Positions 16,690-24,006 of a stretch of DNA of 64,000 bases are shown here, piece by piece. Position numbers and translations under genes: made by a program. How positions within the stretch are numbered: the stretch's first letter is position 1; every line of letters starts with the position of its first letter. The stretch comes from Alphaproteobacteria bacterium (lineage in GTDB: Bacteria; Pseudomonadota; Alphaproteobacteria; Rs-D84). Below the pieces are notes generated by a model. That model worked only from the letters and a program-made list of their open reading frames with translations. It had not been told where the DNA came from and ran no database searches. The stretch lies in contig JAFURB010000004.1 in the NCBI GenBank assembly GCA_017472065.1, positions 55,574 through 119,573 of the forward strand, written 5' to 3'.

Positions 16690-17715
16690 ATGCGTTTTTT
16701 GAAAATGTTTGGTATTGCGGCACTGACCTGGGTTGTATCTGGGGCAGGGGCCAACGCAATCGAGTATGATGCAGGTAAATTTAATTTCAAATTAACCGGT
16801 TATGGTACCAGTGGTATTATTCAGCCTGATTTTGAAACACCGCTGTTTATTGGCGATTGGCGCGTGCGTGGCCAGGCAACATTTGCCGCAACCGATGCAC
16901 ATAAATTAGGCGCGGTATATTCAATCGATGCCGCCGCCACCGATGATGGCAAGGCTTTTCGTGAAGCGTTCGGTTTCTATGAAATGCGTGACATGGGACG
17001 CATTGAAATCGGTTTTACGGATTCTATTGCACGAAAACTGGGGGTGGGGTTGCCGGATGTTGGGGGACTGCGAATAAACGATCGCCCAATATTTCATAAA
17101 AAGATTGTTCCAGAAGGTCCTGTTATTTCCGACACAACATTAACCACAGGGCGGGGTGGTTTACGCGTAAATATCGTATCGGCACCACGGTCGGGCGCGC
17201 AATATGGTATGTCATTGGCAGGGATTACAGATGACTATGATTTTACAGTTGATGCAGGGTTAAAAATTCGCCGCCCATCTGGGAAATTAAAGCGCGCGTT
17301 CACAGTTGGCGCATCTTTTATGGATAACCCACATGGTTTCAGCACCGATGTCTATGCACCGGCGGTTACAGCTGATTTTCGCGCCCAGGTCACAGCCGGC
17401 ATGAATATTCAGTACAACAGTTGGATTTGGGGAACAACCGCGCGTGTAATCTATGATCGCAACCCAATCGGCCCGGTATCAGACGGAATCGTTGCCGGCA
17501 CCGGGGTCAGTTATGATTTATTGAAATACAGCGTATCTTTGACATACATGTTTTCAGACACAGGTGTTTGGAACCATGATGTAGATGATTTTATGGACCA
17601 CATGTTAATCGGATCTTTCCGGTATAAATACAGTGAAAATGTCGATGGATGGATATCACTGGGGGTTACATCAAAGACACCATTTGTATCGGCCGGGATG
17701 CGGTTGACCTTTTAA
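16690..17715 (+). CDS. Porin-like outer-membrane beta-barrel protein
   Basis: A 341-residue protein with a Sec signal peptide (MRFLKMFGIAALTWVVSGAGANA, cleavage after ANA) and alternating beta-strand patterns to the end. It terminates in the outer-membrane sorting signal SAGMRLTF with C-terminal Phe. The FYEMRDMGRIEIGFTDS segment resembles the gram-negative porin strand motif that precedes the L3 constriction loop. General diffusion of small solutes is the likely role; specificity is unknown. It starts 6 nt after rpoH, an unusual pairing that could place porin expression under the same transcript as a stress sigma factor. Confidence 0.75.
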   Translation: MRFLKMFGIAALTWVVSGAGANAIEYDAGKFNFKLTGYGTSGIIQPDFETPLFIGDWRVRGQATFAATDAHKLGAVYSIDAAATDDGKAFREAFGFYEMRDMGRIEIGFTDSIARKLGVGLPDVGGLRINDRPIFHKKIVPEGPVISDTTLTTGRGGLRVNIVSAPRSGAQYGMSLAGITDDYDFTVDAGLKIRRPSGKLKRAFTVGASFMDNPHGFSTDVYAPAVTADFRAQVTAGMNIQYNSWIWGTTARVIYDRNPIGPVSDGIVAGTGVSYDLLKYSVSLTYMFSDTGVWNHDVDDFMDHMLIGSFRYKYSENVDGWISLGVTSKTPFVSAGMRLTF

Positions 17716-17760
17716 TTTTTATAATATAAAATCAATTTTGAAACACAGAAAGGAGAAGGT

Positions 17761-18396
17761 ATGAAAAAATTAGTTTCTTTGTTTGCAATTGCTGCGTTAA
17801 CAGCATGCACAACCGTTAATCCATACACAGGTCAAACACAGACCGCAAAATCAACATGGGGTACCGCAATCGGCGCAACAACCGGCGCATTAATCGGCAG
17901 CCGCAACAGCAGCGAAGGCGCATTAATCGGCGCACTGGCCGGCGCGGCCGTCGGTGGTGGCGTTGGATATTATTTGGATGTTCAGGCCGCAGAATTGCGT
18001 CAAGAATTAGCATCAACCGGTGTTCAGGTTGTTGAATCTGATGACAATATTCGCCTGATTATGCCGGGCAATATCACTTTCAAGACAGATTCAGCCGACA
18101 TTAATTCTTCGTTCTATCCGGTATTAAATTCTGTTGCCAAGGTTTTGAATAAATATTCAAATTCAACCGTTATGGTTTCTGGCCATACAGACAGCACCGG
18201 CAGCGCAGATTATAATTTAGCACTGTCTAAATCACGTGCACAATCGGTTGCGGCATACCTGCAGGGTCAAGGTGTAAAATCATCACGATTTGAAGTGATG
18301 GGTATGGGGTCATCTAATCCAATTGCATCAAATGCAGATGCCGCAGGACGCGCACAAAATCGTCGTGTGGAAATTAAAATTATCCCAAATAAATAA
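17761..18396 (+). CDS. OmpA-family lipoprotein with glycine-zipper segment
   Basis: Lipoprotein signal MKKLVSLFAIAALTAC (lipidated Cys at residue 16), then a glycine-zipper region of the YMGG/SlyB type (GTAIGATTGALIGSRNSSEGALIGALAG and AAVGGGVGYYLD). The C-terminal OmpA domain (about 90-211) has the peptidoglycan-binding motif VSGHTDSTGSADYNLALSKSRA and a final NRRVEIKI. This architecture matches YiaD-type proteins, which anchor the outer membrane to peptidoglycan. The ribosome site AAAGGAGAAGG is strong. It ends at its own terminator. Confidence 0.88.
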   Translation: MKKLVSLFAIAALTACTTVNPYTGQTQTAKSTWGTAIGATTGALIGSRNSSEGALIGALAGAAVGGGVGYYLDVQAAELRQELASTGVQVVESDDNIRLIMPGNITFKTDSADINSSFYPVLNSVAKVLNKYSNSTVMVSGHTDSTGSADYNLALSKSRAQSVAAYLQGQGVKSSRFEVMGMGSSNPIASNADAAGRAQNRRVEIKIIPNK

Positions 18397-18422
18397 AAAA
18401 TCCCCCGGACGGGGGATTTTTT
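18395..18422 (+). terminator. Terminator after the OmpA-family lipoprotein gene
   Basis: AAAAAATCCCCC, loop GGAC, GGGGGATTTTTT; perfect 12-base arms, unrelated in core sequence to the CCGGCA palindrome. Confidence 0.93.
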
Positions 18423-18514
18423 CAAAGTTCAGAGTGCAAAGTTCAAAGTGCAATTGTGGATTCTATTAATTAAACTTCGATAAATAAAAGTTTATCGCAG
18501 TAACTCATAAAGCC

Positions 18515-18548
18515 GTCACCCCGGCGCAGGCCGGGGTCCATTGCATTC
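18515..18548 (+). repeat. REP-like 34-mer, forward copy
   Basis: GTCACCCCGGCG, CAGG, CCGGGGTCCA, TTGCATTC. It is GC-rich and palindromic in its first 26 bases. Related copies are at 18571-18604 (reverse) and 63861-63894. Confidence 0.75.
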
Positions 18549-18570
18549 CACCCAGTTTCAAAATTGAGAA

Positions 18571-18604
18571 GAACACAGTGGATCCCGGCCTTCGCCGGGA
18601 TGAC
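18571..18604 (-). repeat. REP-like 34-mer, reverse copy
   Basis: Reverse complement reads GTCATCCCGGCG, AAGG, CCGGGATCCA, CTGTGTTC, nearly identical to the copy at 63861-63894. Paired head to head with 18515-18548, so both could fold into one long cruciform. Confidence 0.75.
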
Positions 18605-18702
18605 GACAGTGTCTAATTGTTCCTCTGAACTTTGCACTATGCACTTTGAACTTTGATTTAAACTTTTATTTAGCGAAGTAACATTTTCACAAAAAAATAC
18701 CC

Positions 18703-18731
18703 TTGCCTAAAACCGGTAAAACCGTTAGAAT
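18703..18731 (+). promoter_or_regulatory. Candidate promoter of the Cys-rich secreted protein
   Basis: TTGCCT (18703-18708), 17 nt, TAGAAT (18726-18731). It gives a leader of about 100 nt that includes a 9-codon open frame. Confidence 0.5.
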
Positions 18732-18755
18732 ACACGACATAGAAAGGGAAAACAC

Positions 18756-18785
18756 ATGCCGAATCTAATGGGACGATTTTCTTAG
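18756..18785 (+). CDS. Nine-codon upstream open reading frame (MPNLMGRFS)
   Basis: It has a good ribosome site (AGAAAGGG, 7-8 nt before the ATG) and ends at TAG 55 nt before the GTG of the Cys-rich protein, which itself lacks a ribosome site. It could be a regulatory leader, or the original start region of the downstream gene before a frameshift: both begin MPN/MPK but are in different frames. Confidence 0.35.
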   Translation: MPNLMGRFS

Positions 18786-18840
18786 GCATAAAATCAATTA
18801 AAAAATTCCCTGTTTTCTGCATAAATTCACTCCCTATTTT

Positions 18841-19929
18841 GTGCCGAAAATAATCGTCGGTTTATTTGCCGCACTTTTTGCAATGCTTTGCTGGGGTGGG
18901 GATGCAAATGCCGCAACCGTTTTTAGTGGGGCATGTTATAACACGACCGCTAGACATTCTAAATATTATTATGCGAATTACTCTGGCAATCTTGGAAACG
19001 CATATTCATCGAGCGAAGAAGTGGATATTTCCACATATTCATCAGGAACATGTACAGCTGGAACACAATATGTAATACAAGCAAGTACAAATGGCGAAGC
19101 ACTTGATATTGGCAATATGGAAACCAGCCTGGCCAGGATTTATTCGTGTACGGCATGTGCCGATGGATATGAACTGGCGACCAGTGATGGACCATTTATA
19201 TATGGCAATACCGACACAATTCAATGTAACAGTTTGCTTAATCTTACAGTTCAAGAGTGCGTGAAAATAAATGCCGGTGGCGGTGGCACCACATGTACAT
19301 CCAGTAATTGTGTCAGTTCTGATTGGGTCACATACAATAATGCGTATATAAAGCGTACGGCACGTTCATGCACCGACAGTACAACATGTACATCAACCAT
19401 ACAATATGGATGTAATTATGGATATTATAAGACATCTGGATCGTCGGCCTATTTGACATCTGCATCTGGATGCAGCAAATGTCCACCATATACAGTAAAT
19501 GGTACATCGTATGCAACAACAACCGCTATGCGCGATGCAGTCAATGTCCAGTCGTGCGTGGTTGATGCGGTTGGTGGTGTCACCGAATTCCAAGATGCAT
19601 CTGGAACATTTGTAATGGCCGCGCCATATGGTATGGAAACCACGCCCCCCAAATATTGCTCGTTTTCACTGGGCAATTGTGCGGGATATACCGCCGTATG
19701 TTCCACAACATCTGGCACGACATATGCCGTCGTATCAGGAACCAAGACAAACAGTACATCTGGTACATATTGTTGGTGTAATGCAAATGGAAAAAGTTTT
19801 CTGGTCGCAAATATGAACAGTTATTCAACCTGCGCGCAAAGTTGCAAAAATGGATGCCAAACAGCATTTGTGGGACATTCAGAAAATAACTATAATCCTA
19901 TGGTTTCGTATACAGCATTAGGATGTTAA
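18841..19929 (+). CDS. Secreted cysteine-rich protein of unknown function
   Basis: 362 residues from a GTG start. MPKIIVGLFAALFAMLCWGGDANA is a clear signal peptide and supports that start even though no Shine-Dalgarno precedes it; the frame is closed by a TAA 39 nt upstream. The mature part has about 23 cysteines, many in CxxC or CTxCxDGY patterns (SCTACADGYEL, GCSKCPPYTV, YCWCNANGK, CAQSCKNGC), and is rich in Thr, Ser, Tyr and Gly. This is typical of an exported, disulfide-bonded surface or adhesin-like protein, but I recognise no family. Confidence 0.6.
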   Translation: MPKIIVGLFAALFAMLCWGGDANAATVFSGACYNTTARHSKYYYANYSGNLGNAYSSSEEVDISTYSSGTCTAGTQYVIQASTNGEALDIGNMETSLARIYSCTACADGYELATSDGPFIYGNTDTIQCNSLLNLTVQECVKINAGGGGTTCTSSNCVSSDWVTYNNAYIKRTARSCTDSTTCTSTIQYGCNYGYYKTSGSSAYLTSASGCSKCPPYTVNGTSYATTTAMRDAVNVQSCVVDAVGGVTEFQDASGTFVMAAPYGMETTPPKYCSFSLGNCAGYTAVCSTTSGTTYAVVSGTKTNSTSGTYCWCNANGKSFLVANMNSYSTCAQSCKNGCQTAFVGHSENNYNPMVSYTALGC

Positions 19930-19959
19930 AAAAACACCGGCATTGACCGGTGTTTTTTT
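19928..19959 (+). terminator. Terminator after the Cys-rich protein gene
   Basis: A7-CACCGG, loop CATTGA, CCGGTG-T7: an abbreviated form of the common palindrome, overlapping the stop codon. Confidence 0.88.
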
Positions 19960-19973
19960 ATCTTTTATAAATA

Positions 19974-20001
19974 TTGATTTGTGCAAAATATGCTTTATAA
20001 T
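19974..20001 (+). promoter_or_regulatory. Candidate metG promoter
   Basis: TTGATT (19974-19979), 16 nt, consensus TATAAT (19996-20001), 27 nt before the metG ATG. The spacer contains TGTGCAAAA at the position where fabD and tRNA-Val have TTGGCAAAA. Confidence 0.6.
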
Positions 20002-20028
20002 CCACAAGACAATAAAAAAGGCATATAA

Positions 20029-22020
20029 ATGGCAAAAAAATATTTAATTACATCTGCGTTACCGTATGTTAACAACAATCTGCACATTGGGCATTTGGTG
20101 GGATGTTGGTTACCCAGTGATGTTTATGCACGTTTTTGTCGTGCGCGTGGACGCGATGTTTTATATGTTTGTGGGGCTGATGAACACGGCACAACCAGCG
20201 AAGTCGGTGCCAGAAAAGAAAATATGCCAATCGAAGAATATGTCGATAAATATCGCGCGGCACATGAACAATCTGTGCGTGATTTTAATCTATCATTTGA
20301 TATTTATGGACGGACACATACAAAAAGACACCATGATTTAATCCAATCATTATTTTCGCGTCTGGAACAAGAAAATATGATTGTGGAAAAGTCTTCTATG
20401 CAGCCTTATTCTGTTAACGAACAGATGTTCTTGGCCGACAGATTTGTTATCGGCACATGTCCAAAATGCGGATATGACGGGGCATATGGAAACGAATGTG
20501 GTAAATGTGGGGCAACACTGGAACCAGAACAACTGATTAATCCACACAGTGCAGTTGATGCAACATCGCCGGTGGAAATGCGGGAAACCAAGCACCTGTA
20601 TTTCCGCACCAGCGCAATGCAAGACAAATTGCGTACATGGATTGATTCACGCAAAGGATGGTCCAAGACAGCGTTGGCAATCGCAAATAAATGGTTAGAA
20701 GAAGGCCTGCATGACAGTCCAATTACACGCGACCTGAAATGGGGGATTCCGGTTAACAAGCCAGGATATGAAAACAAGGTTTTTTATGTTTGGTTTGATG
20801 CGCCATGGGGATATGTTTCTATATCCCAGGCGGCAAATGAAAATTGGGCAGACTGGTGGCATGGTGGCGACGATGTTACATATGCCCAGTTTATGGCCAA
20901 AGATAATGTATCGTTCCATTCTATATTTTTCCCAGCCCAAGAATTAGCCATGAACGACAACTGGAAAACAGTTGATATATTAAAAGGTTTTAATTTCTTG
21001 AACTTTAATGGTGCCAAAATTTCTAAATCAACCGGCAACGGGATATTCTTGAACGATGCAATAAATGATGCACCGGCCGATTGTTGGCGGTATGCGCTGA
21101 TGGCAAGTGCGCCAGAAACAGATGATACAGATTTCACAATCGCGCGCTTTGCCGATATTGTGAACAAGGACCTGAACGGGATGTTGGGGAACTTTGTATC
21201 ACGCGTGTGCAAATTAACTGCGAAAAACTTTGGTAATAATATTCCAAATGCAGGCGCAATGGATTCAGATTTAGAATCACAAATTAATGAAAAATTGAAC
21301 GAATTAACCACGGCGTTGGATGCATGTGAATTTCGTGCATCGATTGCGGCGTTGCGTGGCCTGTATGCGATTGGTAATGAATATATGACAAAAATGGAAC
21401 CATGGACCTTGGTTAAAAATGGCGACATGGATGCGGCGGGGGCGGTGTTAAATACATGCATGCAATTAATTGATTTATATGCGCGTGTGTCGGCGCCATT
21501 TATCCCGGCCAGCGCAACAAAAATGCAGAACGTGTTTGTAACACCCCATGATTTATCTTGGCCAGAAAATTTTGAGCCACGCATTGAAAATGGGGCGGAA
21601 TTTGTTGTGCCAGAAAATCTGTTTAATCGTATTGATGAAGAAATGGTTGCGCGTTTAACTGAAAAATACACACCAAGCAAAGAAGACACCACACCAAAAC
21701 CGGTTGTTGCGAAAATAATATCTGTTGAAAATCATCCAACACGTGATGATTTGCATATTTTGTCGGTGGATTTCGGGGCAGACGCACCGGTACAAATCGT
21801 ATGCGCCGCACAAAATGTGCGCGCCGGGATGATAAGTGTACTGGCACCGGTTGGGGCGCAATTGCCAACAATCAAAAAACCAATTGCCCAGCGTACTGTG
21901 GCCGGTGTTGAATCGTTTGGCATGATGTGTGGGGCGTCCGAACTGGGTATTGGTGATGATGATAAAAATATCATCGAACTGGGCGACGATATGATTGTCG
22001 GTGATGTGTTTACAAAATAA
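20029..22020 (+). CDS. metG: Methionyl-tRNA synthetase MetG
   Basis: Charges tRNA-Met and initiator tRNA. Class I signature HIGHL is near residue 19 and KISKS in FNGAKISKSTGN near residue 330. A four-Cys zinc knuckle, CPKCGYDGAYGNECGKCG, is in the connective peptide. The C-terminal 110 residues form a fused tRNA-binding OB domain (VVAKIISVENHPTRDDLHIL and MCGASELG), as in E. coli-like dimeric MetRS. It has 663 residues. The ribosome site AAGG is weak. It is followed by small Cys-rich genes and queH on one likely transcript, so translation and tRNA modification genes are grouped. Confidence 0.96.
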   Translation: MAKKYLITSALPYVNNNLHIGHLVGCWLPSDVYARFCRARGRDVLYVCGADEHGTTSEVGARKENMPIEEYVDKYRAAHEQSVRDFNLSFDIYGRTHTKRHHDLIQSLFSRLEQENMIVEKSSMQPYSVNEQMFLADRFVIGTCPKCGYDGAYGNECGKCGATLEPEQLINPHSAVDATSPVEMRETKHLYFRTSAMQDKLRTWIDSRKGWSKTALAIANKWLEEGLHDSPITRDLKWGIPVNKPGYENKVFYVWFDAPWGYVSISQAANENWADWWHGGDDVTYAQFMAKDNVSFHSIFFPAQELAMNDNWKTVDILKGFNFLNFNGAKISKSTGNGIFLNDAINDAPADCWRYALMASAPETDDTDFTIARFADIVNKDLNGMLGNFVSRVCKLTAKNFGNNIPNAGAMDSDLESQINEKLNELTTALDACEFRASIAALRGLYAIGNEYMTKMEPWTLVKNGDMDAAGAVLNTCMQLIDLYARVSAPFIPASATKMQNVFVTPHDLSWPENFEPRIENGAEFVVPENLFNRIDEEMVARLTEKYTPSKEDTTPKPVVAKIISVENHPTRDDLHILSVDFGADAPVQIVCAAQNVRAGMISVLAPVGAQLPTIKKPIAQRTVAGVESFGMMCGASELGIGDDDKNIIELGDDMIVGDVFTK

Positions 22021-22032
22021 AAAGGGTAAAAT

Positions 22033-22344
22033 ATGTGGAAAGTAAATGTTTATATTAAAACAGCACCGTCTTCGATGGGATATTTGACAAAGATAAGTCT
22101 GCCATGTTGGCAATGTCGCGAAAAAACACTGAAAGATGATAAATATGTACCTGTGTGTCGAAATGGTGGAAAATGCCGGGTGGCTGAATATATTTCTAAA
22201 AGACTGCCAAATGTAGAATATAAAATAGTAAATGAATCCATGCCAGAGATTACCATTTTAACACAGAATATCAATGAAATGGAACGTGCATACACAATCG
22301 CAAATCGCGCAATAAGATTGGCCAGACATCAATTATTTAGATAA
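22033..22344 (+). CDS. Cys-rich small protein, tandem paralogue 1
   Basis: A 103-residue protein with no recognised family. It contains PCWQC, then VCRNGGKC, suggesting a four-Cys metal site between residues 25 and 48, followed by an alpha/beta tail (VEYKIVNES and INEMERAYTIANRAIRLA). The next gene has the same layout: an N-terminal YIK/YVK strand, Cys pairs, VEY, then an INE(M/L)xRAY helix. The two are therefore a tandem duplication. Ribosome site AAGGG, 12 nt after metG. Related Cys signatures appear in genes at 23.3, 31.2 and 31.6 kb. Confidence 0.7.
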   Translation: MWKVNVYIKTAPSSMGYLTKISLPCWQCREKTLKDDKYVPVCRNGGKCRVAEYISKRLPNVEYKIVNESMPEITILTQNINEMERAYTIANRAIRLARHQLFR

Positions 22345-22354
22345 GGGTACTTAA

Positions 22355-22666
22355 ATGGAAAAAAAAATGACAATCTATGTAAAATCGTCCCCAACATCCA
22401 AAGAATATTTTCATATGGTGGATGTTAAATGTTATTGTGGGGACTATATTTTGCCAGGATGTAAAAAGTGTAAAAACTGTAACAAATGTAATGTTATTGA
22501 TGTCTTGCGAAAACATAATCTAAATGTGGAATATAATCCAAATTCATCAGATAATCGCACGGCAACAATTATTGTAAAAAATATAAATGAATTGGGACGG
22601 GCCTATGAAATGGCCGACCGGGCAATTAAATTTTGTTGTTGCAAGCCAAAACATAAAACCAAATAA
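22355..22666 (+). CDS. Cys-rich small protein, tandem paralogue 2
   Basis: 103 residues, the same length as its upstream paralogue. The central cluster CYCGDYILPGCKKCKNCNKC has seven cysteines, followed by VEYNP and the helix INELGRAYEMADRAIKFCCCKP, which ends in three more cysteines. A zinc or iron-sulfur site is likely, though the fold is unknown. It has an AAGGG ribosome site 11 nt after the previous stop, and the queH ATG follows its TAA directly, so it belongs to the metG-queH transcript. Confidence 0.7.
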   Translation: MEKKMTIYVKSSPTSKEYFHMVDVKCYCGDYILPGCKKCKNCNKCNVIDVLRKHNLNVEYNPNSSDNRTATIIVKNINELGRAYEMADRAIKFCCCKPKHKTK

Positions 22667-23212
22667 ATGAACAACAATAAATTGCGTGTTGTATTATTGT
22701 CTTGCTGTGCGCCGTGTAGCGCGGGTGCAATACAGCAATTAAAAGACGGCGCAATTGACGGTGTTGATGATTTTATTGTTCTGTTTTTTAATCCAAATAT
22801 TTTCCCAGAATCCGAATATACAAAACGCATGGCTGAACAGATAAAATACTGTGAATCCATTGGTGCAAAATATGCGGTTCTGGAATATGATCATGATGCG
22901 TGGCGCGCGGCGGTGCGCGGATTCGAAGACGCCCCCGAACGCGGCGCGCGGTGTTCACTGTGCTTTGAATATCGTTTCCGTCGCGCGGCGCAATTTGCAC
23001 GCGAAAATGGATACAACGCGATTGCAAGTGTGTTGGGTGTTTCCCGACACAAAGACCAGACCCAAGTGGACACCGCCGCACAACGCATGTGTGATGATAT
23101 CGAATACCTACCCATCAAATGGGATGAAAATTTACGCGTACAGATAAACCGCAATTCTGATTTTTATCGTCAAAATTATTGCGGGTGCGAATTTAGTATA
23201 AGAAAGATATAA
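22667..23212 (+). CDS. queH: Epoxyqueuosine reductase QueH
   Basis: Reduces epoxyqueuosine to queuosine in tRNA with GUN anticodons, the non-homologous alternative to QueG. A 181-residue protein of the DUF208/QueH family. Diagnostic cysteines are in LLSCCAPCSAG (residues 13-17), RCSLCFEYR (about residues 104-107) and the C-terminal YCGC, ligands for the 4Fe-4S cluster and an adjacent iron. The ASVLGVSRHKD segment is also typical. It starts immediately after the stop of the preceding Cys-rich gene and closes the operon at a terminator. Confidence 0.9.
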   Translation: MNNNKLRVVLLSCCAPCSAGAIQQLKDGAIDGVDDFIVLFFNPNIFPESEYTKRMAEQIKYCESIGAKYAVLEYDHDAWRAAVRGFEDAPERGARCSLCFEYRFRRAAQFARENGYNAIASVLGVSRHKDQTQVDTAAQRMCDDIEYLPIKWDENLRVQINRNSDFYRQNYCGCEFSIRKI

Positions 23213-23238
23213 AAACACCGGCATTTGCCGGTGTTTTT
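23211..23238. terminator. Terminator after queH
   Basis: AAAAACACCGGCA, TT, TGCCGGTGTTTTT; perfect arms, placed between queH and the converging hypothetical gene. Confidence 0.92.
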
Positions 23239-23255
23239 GTGTTGTTTTTTTATCC

Positions 23256-23699
23256 TTATCTGCCTTTGACATGTTCGTTATTAAATATGTGCGCGCCAAA
23301 TGTTTTTTCAATACGATTGGACAGACATCTGCCACCAATGATTCTTTGGGGACAATTTTCAATTCCGCATATACAACCCAATGGTTTTAAACTAACCGTG
23401 ATTTTGGCCGTATTGTTGCCCACATGATTGAAGTGCAGGGGGTAACCTTCTTTGAGATAAAGATATGAATTATGTGTTGCATCAACCTGGGACGATATAC
23501 TTTTGACACATGTGGCCGTACCATAAAAAGCAATCGATTCTAAAAATTTACGCAATTTTTGTTCAGATAATTCGCATTCATATGTTTCTATAACATGTCC
23601 CACATCTTCTTGAAATTCAATTGTTGTGTCGTATATAAAACTTTTTTTAATCTGATCTATCTTGTTCTGATCTATATTGTTTTGCATTGGATATTCCAT
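23256..23699 (-). CDS. Hypothetical protein with CxC-CP-GGRC cysteine motif
   Basis: 147 residues, not recognised. The N-terminal two-thirds look alpha/beta and soluble (FIYDTTIEFQEDVGHVIETYE). Near residue 110 it has CICGIENCPQRIIGGRC, four cysteines in a pattern close to that of the protein encoded at 31207-31620 (CG, CP, GGKC). A metal site is plausible. The ATG at 23699 has AGGTGG upstream; an in-frame ATG at 23687 is an alternative. A minus-strand promoter TTGACA-16-TAGTAT lies at 23728-23755. It is monocistronic. Confidence 0.6.
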   Translation of the reverse strand: MEYPMQNNIDQNKIDQIKKSFIYDTTIEFQEDVGHVIETYECELSEQKLRKFLESIAFYGTATCVKSISSQVDATHNSYLYLKEGYPLHFNHVGNNTAKITVSLKPLGCICGIENCPQRIIGGRCLSNRIEKTFGAHIFNNEHVKGR

Positions 23700-23727
23700 A
23701 TATTTGTACCACCTACATTTTACCTAG

Positions 23728-23755
23728 ATACTAGCAGCCAGAAATAATTTGTCAA
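23728..23755 (-). promoter_or_regulatory. Promoter of the 23.3-kb hypothetical gene
   Basis: Perfect TTGACA (23750-23755 on the minus strand), 16 nt, TAGTAT (23728-23733), about 28 nt before the ATG. Confidence 0.55.
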
Positions 23756-23764
23756 TATATAAAT

Positions 23765-23783
23765 CCCCGGGATTATCCCGGGG
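23765..23783. other. GC-rich perfect hairpin in a 306-nt intergenic gap
   Basis: CCCCGGGA, TTA, TCCCGGGG: an 8-bp stem with 3-base loop between two divergent promoters, without a T-run on either side. The rest of the 23.70-24.00 kb gap is AT-rich with the fabD promoter at its end; I see no gene in it. Confidence 0.5.
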
Positions 23784-23947
23784 GGGTGCGATATGTTCGA
23801 CAATAAAAAACACCAGGATTTTTTACATTTGTATTATTTGTAAAAATATTCGGTTCCGGCATAAACGACCCTGTGCGGTTGTTTGTTTTACCCCTACGCG
23901 ATAAAAAGTACACAACGAATCGGGAAACAGTCAACAAATCATTATAT

Positions 23948-23976
23948 TTGCGATTTGGCAAAAACCAGTCTATAAT
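23948..23976 (+). promoter_or_regulatory. Promoter of fabD-fabG-mnmG
   Basis: TTGCGA (23948-23953), 17 nt, consensus TATAAT (23971-23976). TTGGCA (23955-23960) sits 10 nt before the -10. Leader of about 24 nt with an AAAAGG ribosome site. Confidence 0.65.
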
Positions 23977-24006
23977 GGGTTTAATAAACATAAAAAAAGG
24001 CACATT

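Larger units (their letters stand above)
18422..18655. repeat. Nested inverted-repeat element, copy A
   Basis: The 18.4-18.7 kb gap holds repeats rather than a gene. The outer arms (about 18422-18455 and 18613-18655) are inverted copies built from iterated CAAAGTTCA(A/G)AGTGC units. Inside lie two REP-like 34-mers in opposite orientation (18515-18548 and 18571-18604). A related pair of outer arms recurs upstream of ileS (28068-28153) without the REP core. No open frame or transposase is present, so it is a MITE-like or REP-type non-coding element. Confidence 0.65.

Noticed and set aside
20784..21692. 302-codon minus-strand frame inside metG
   Set aside because: Shadow frame opposite a well-conserved synthetase domain; no ribosome site.
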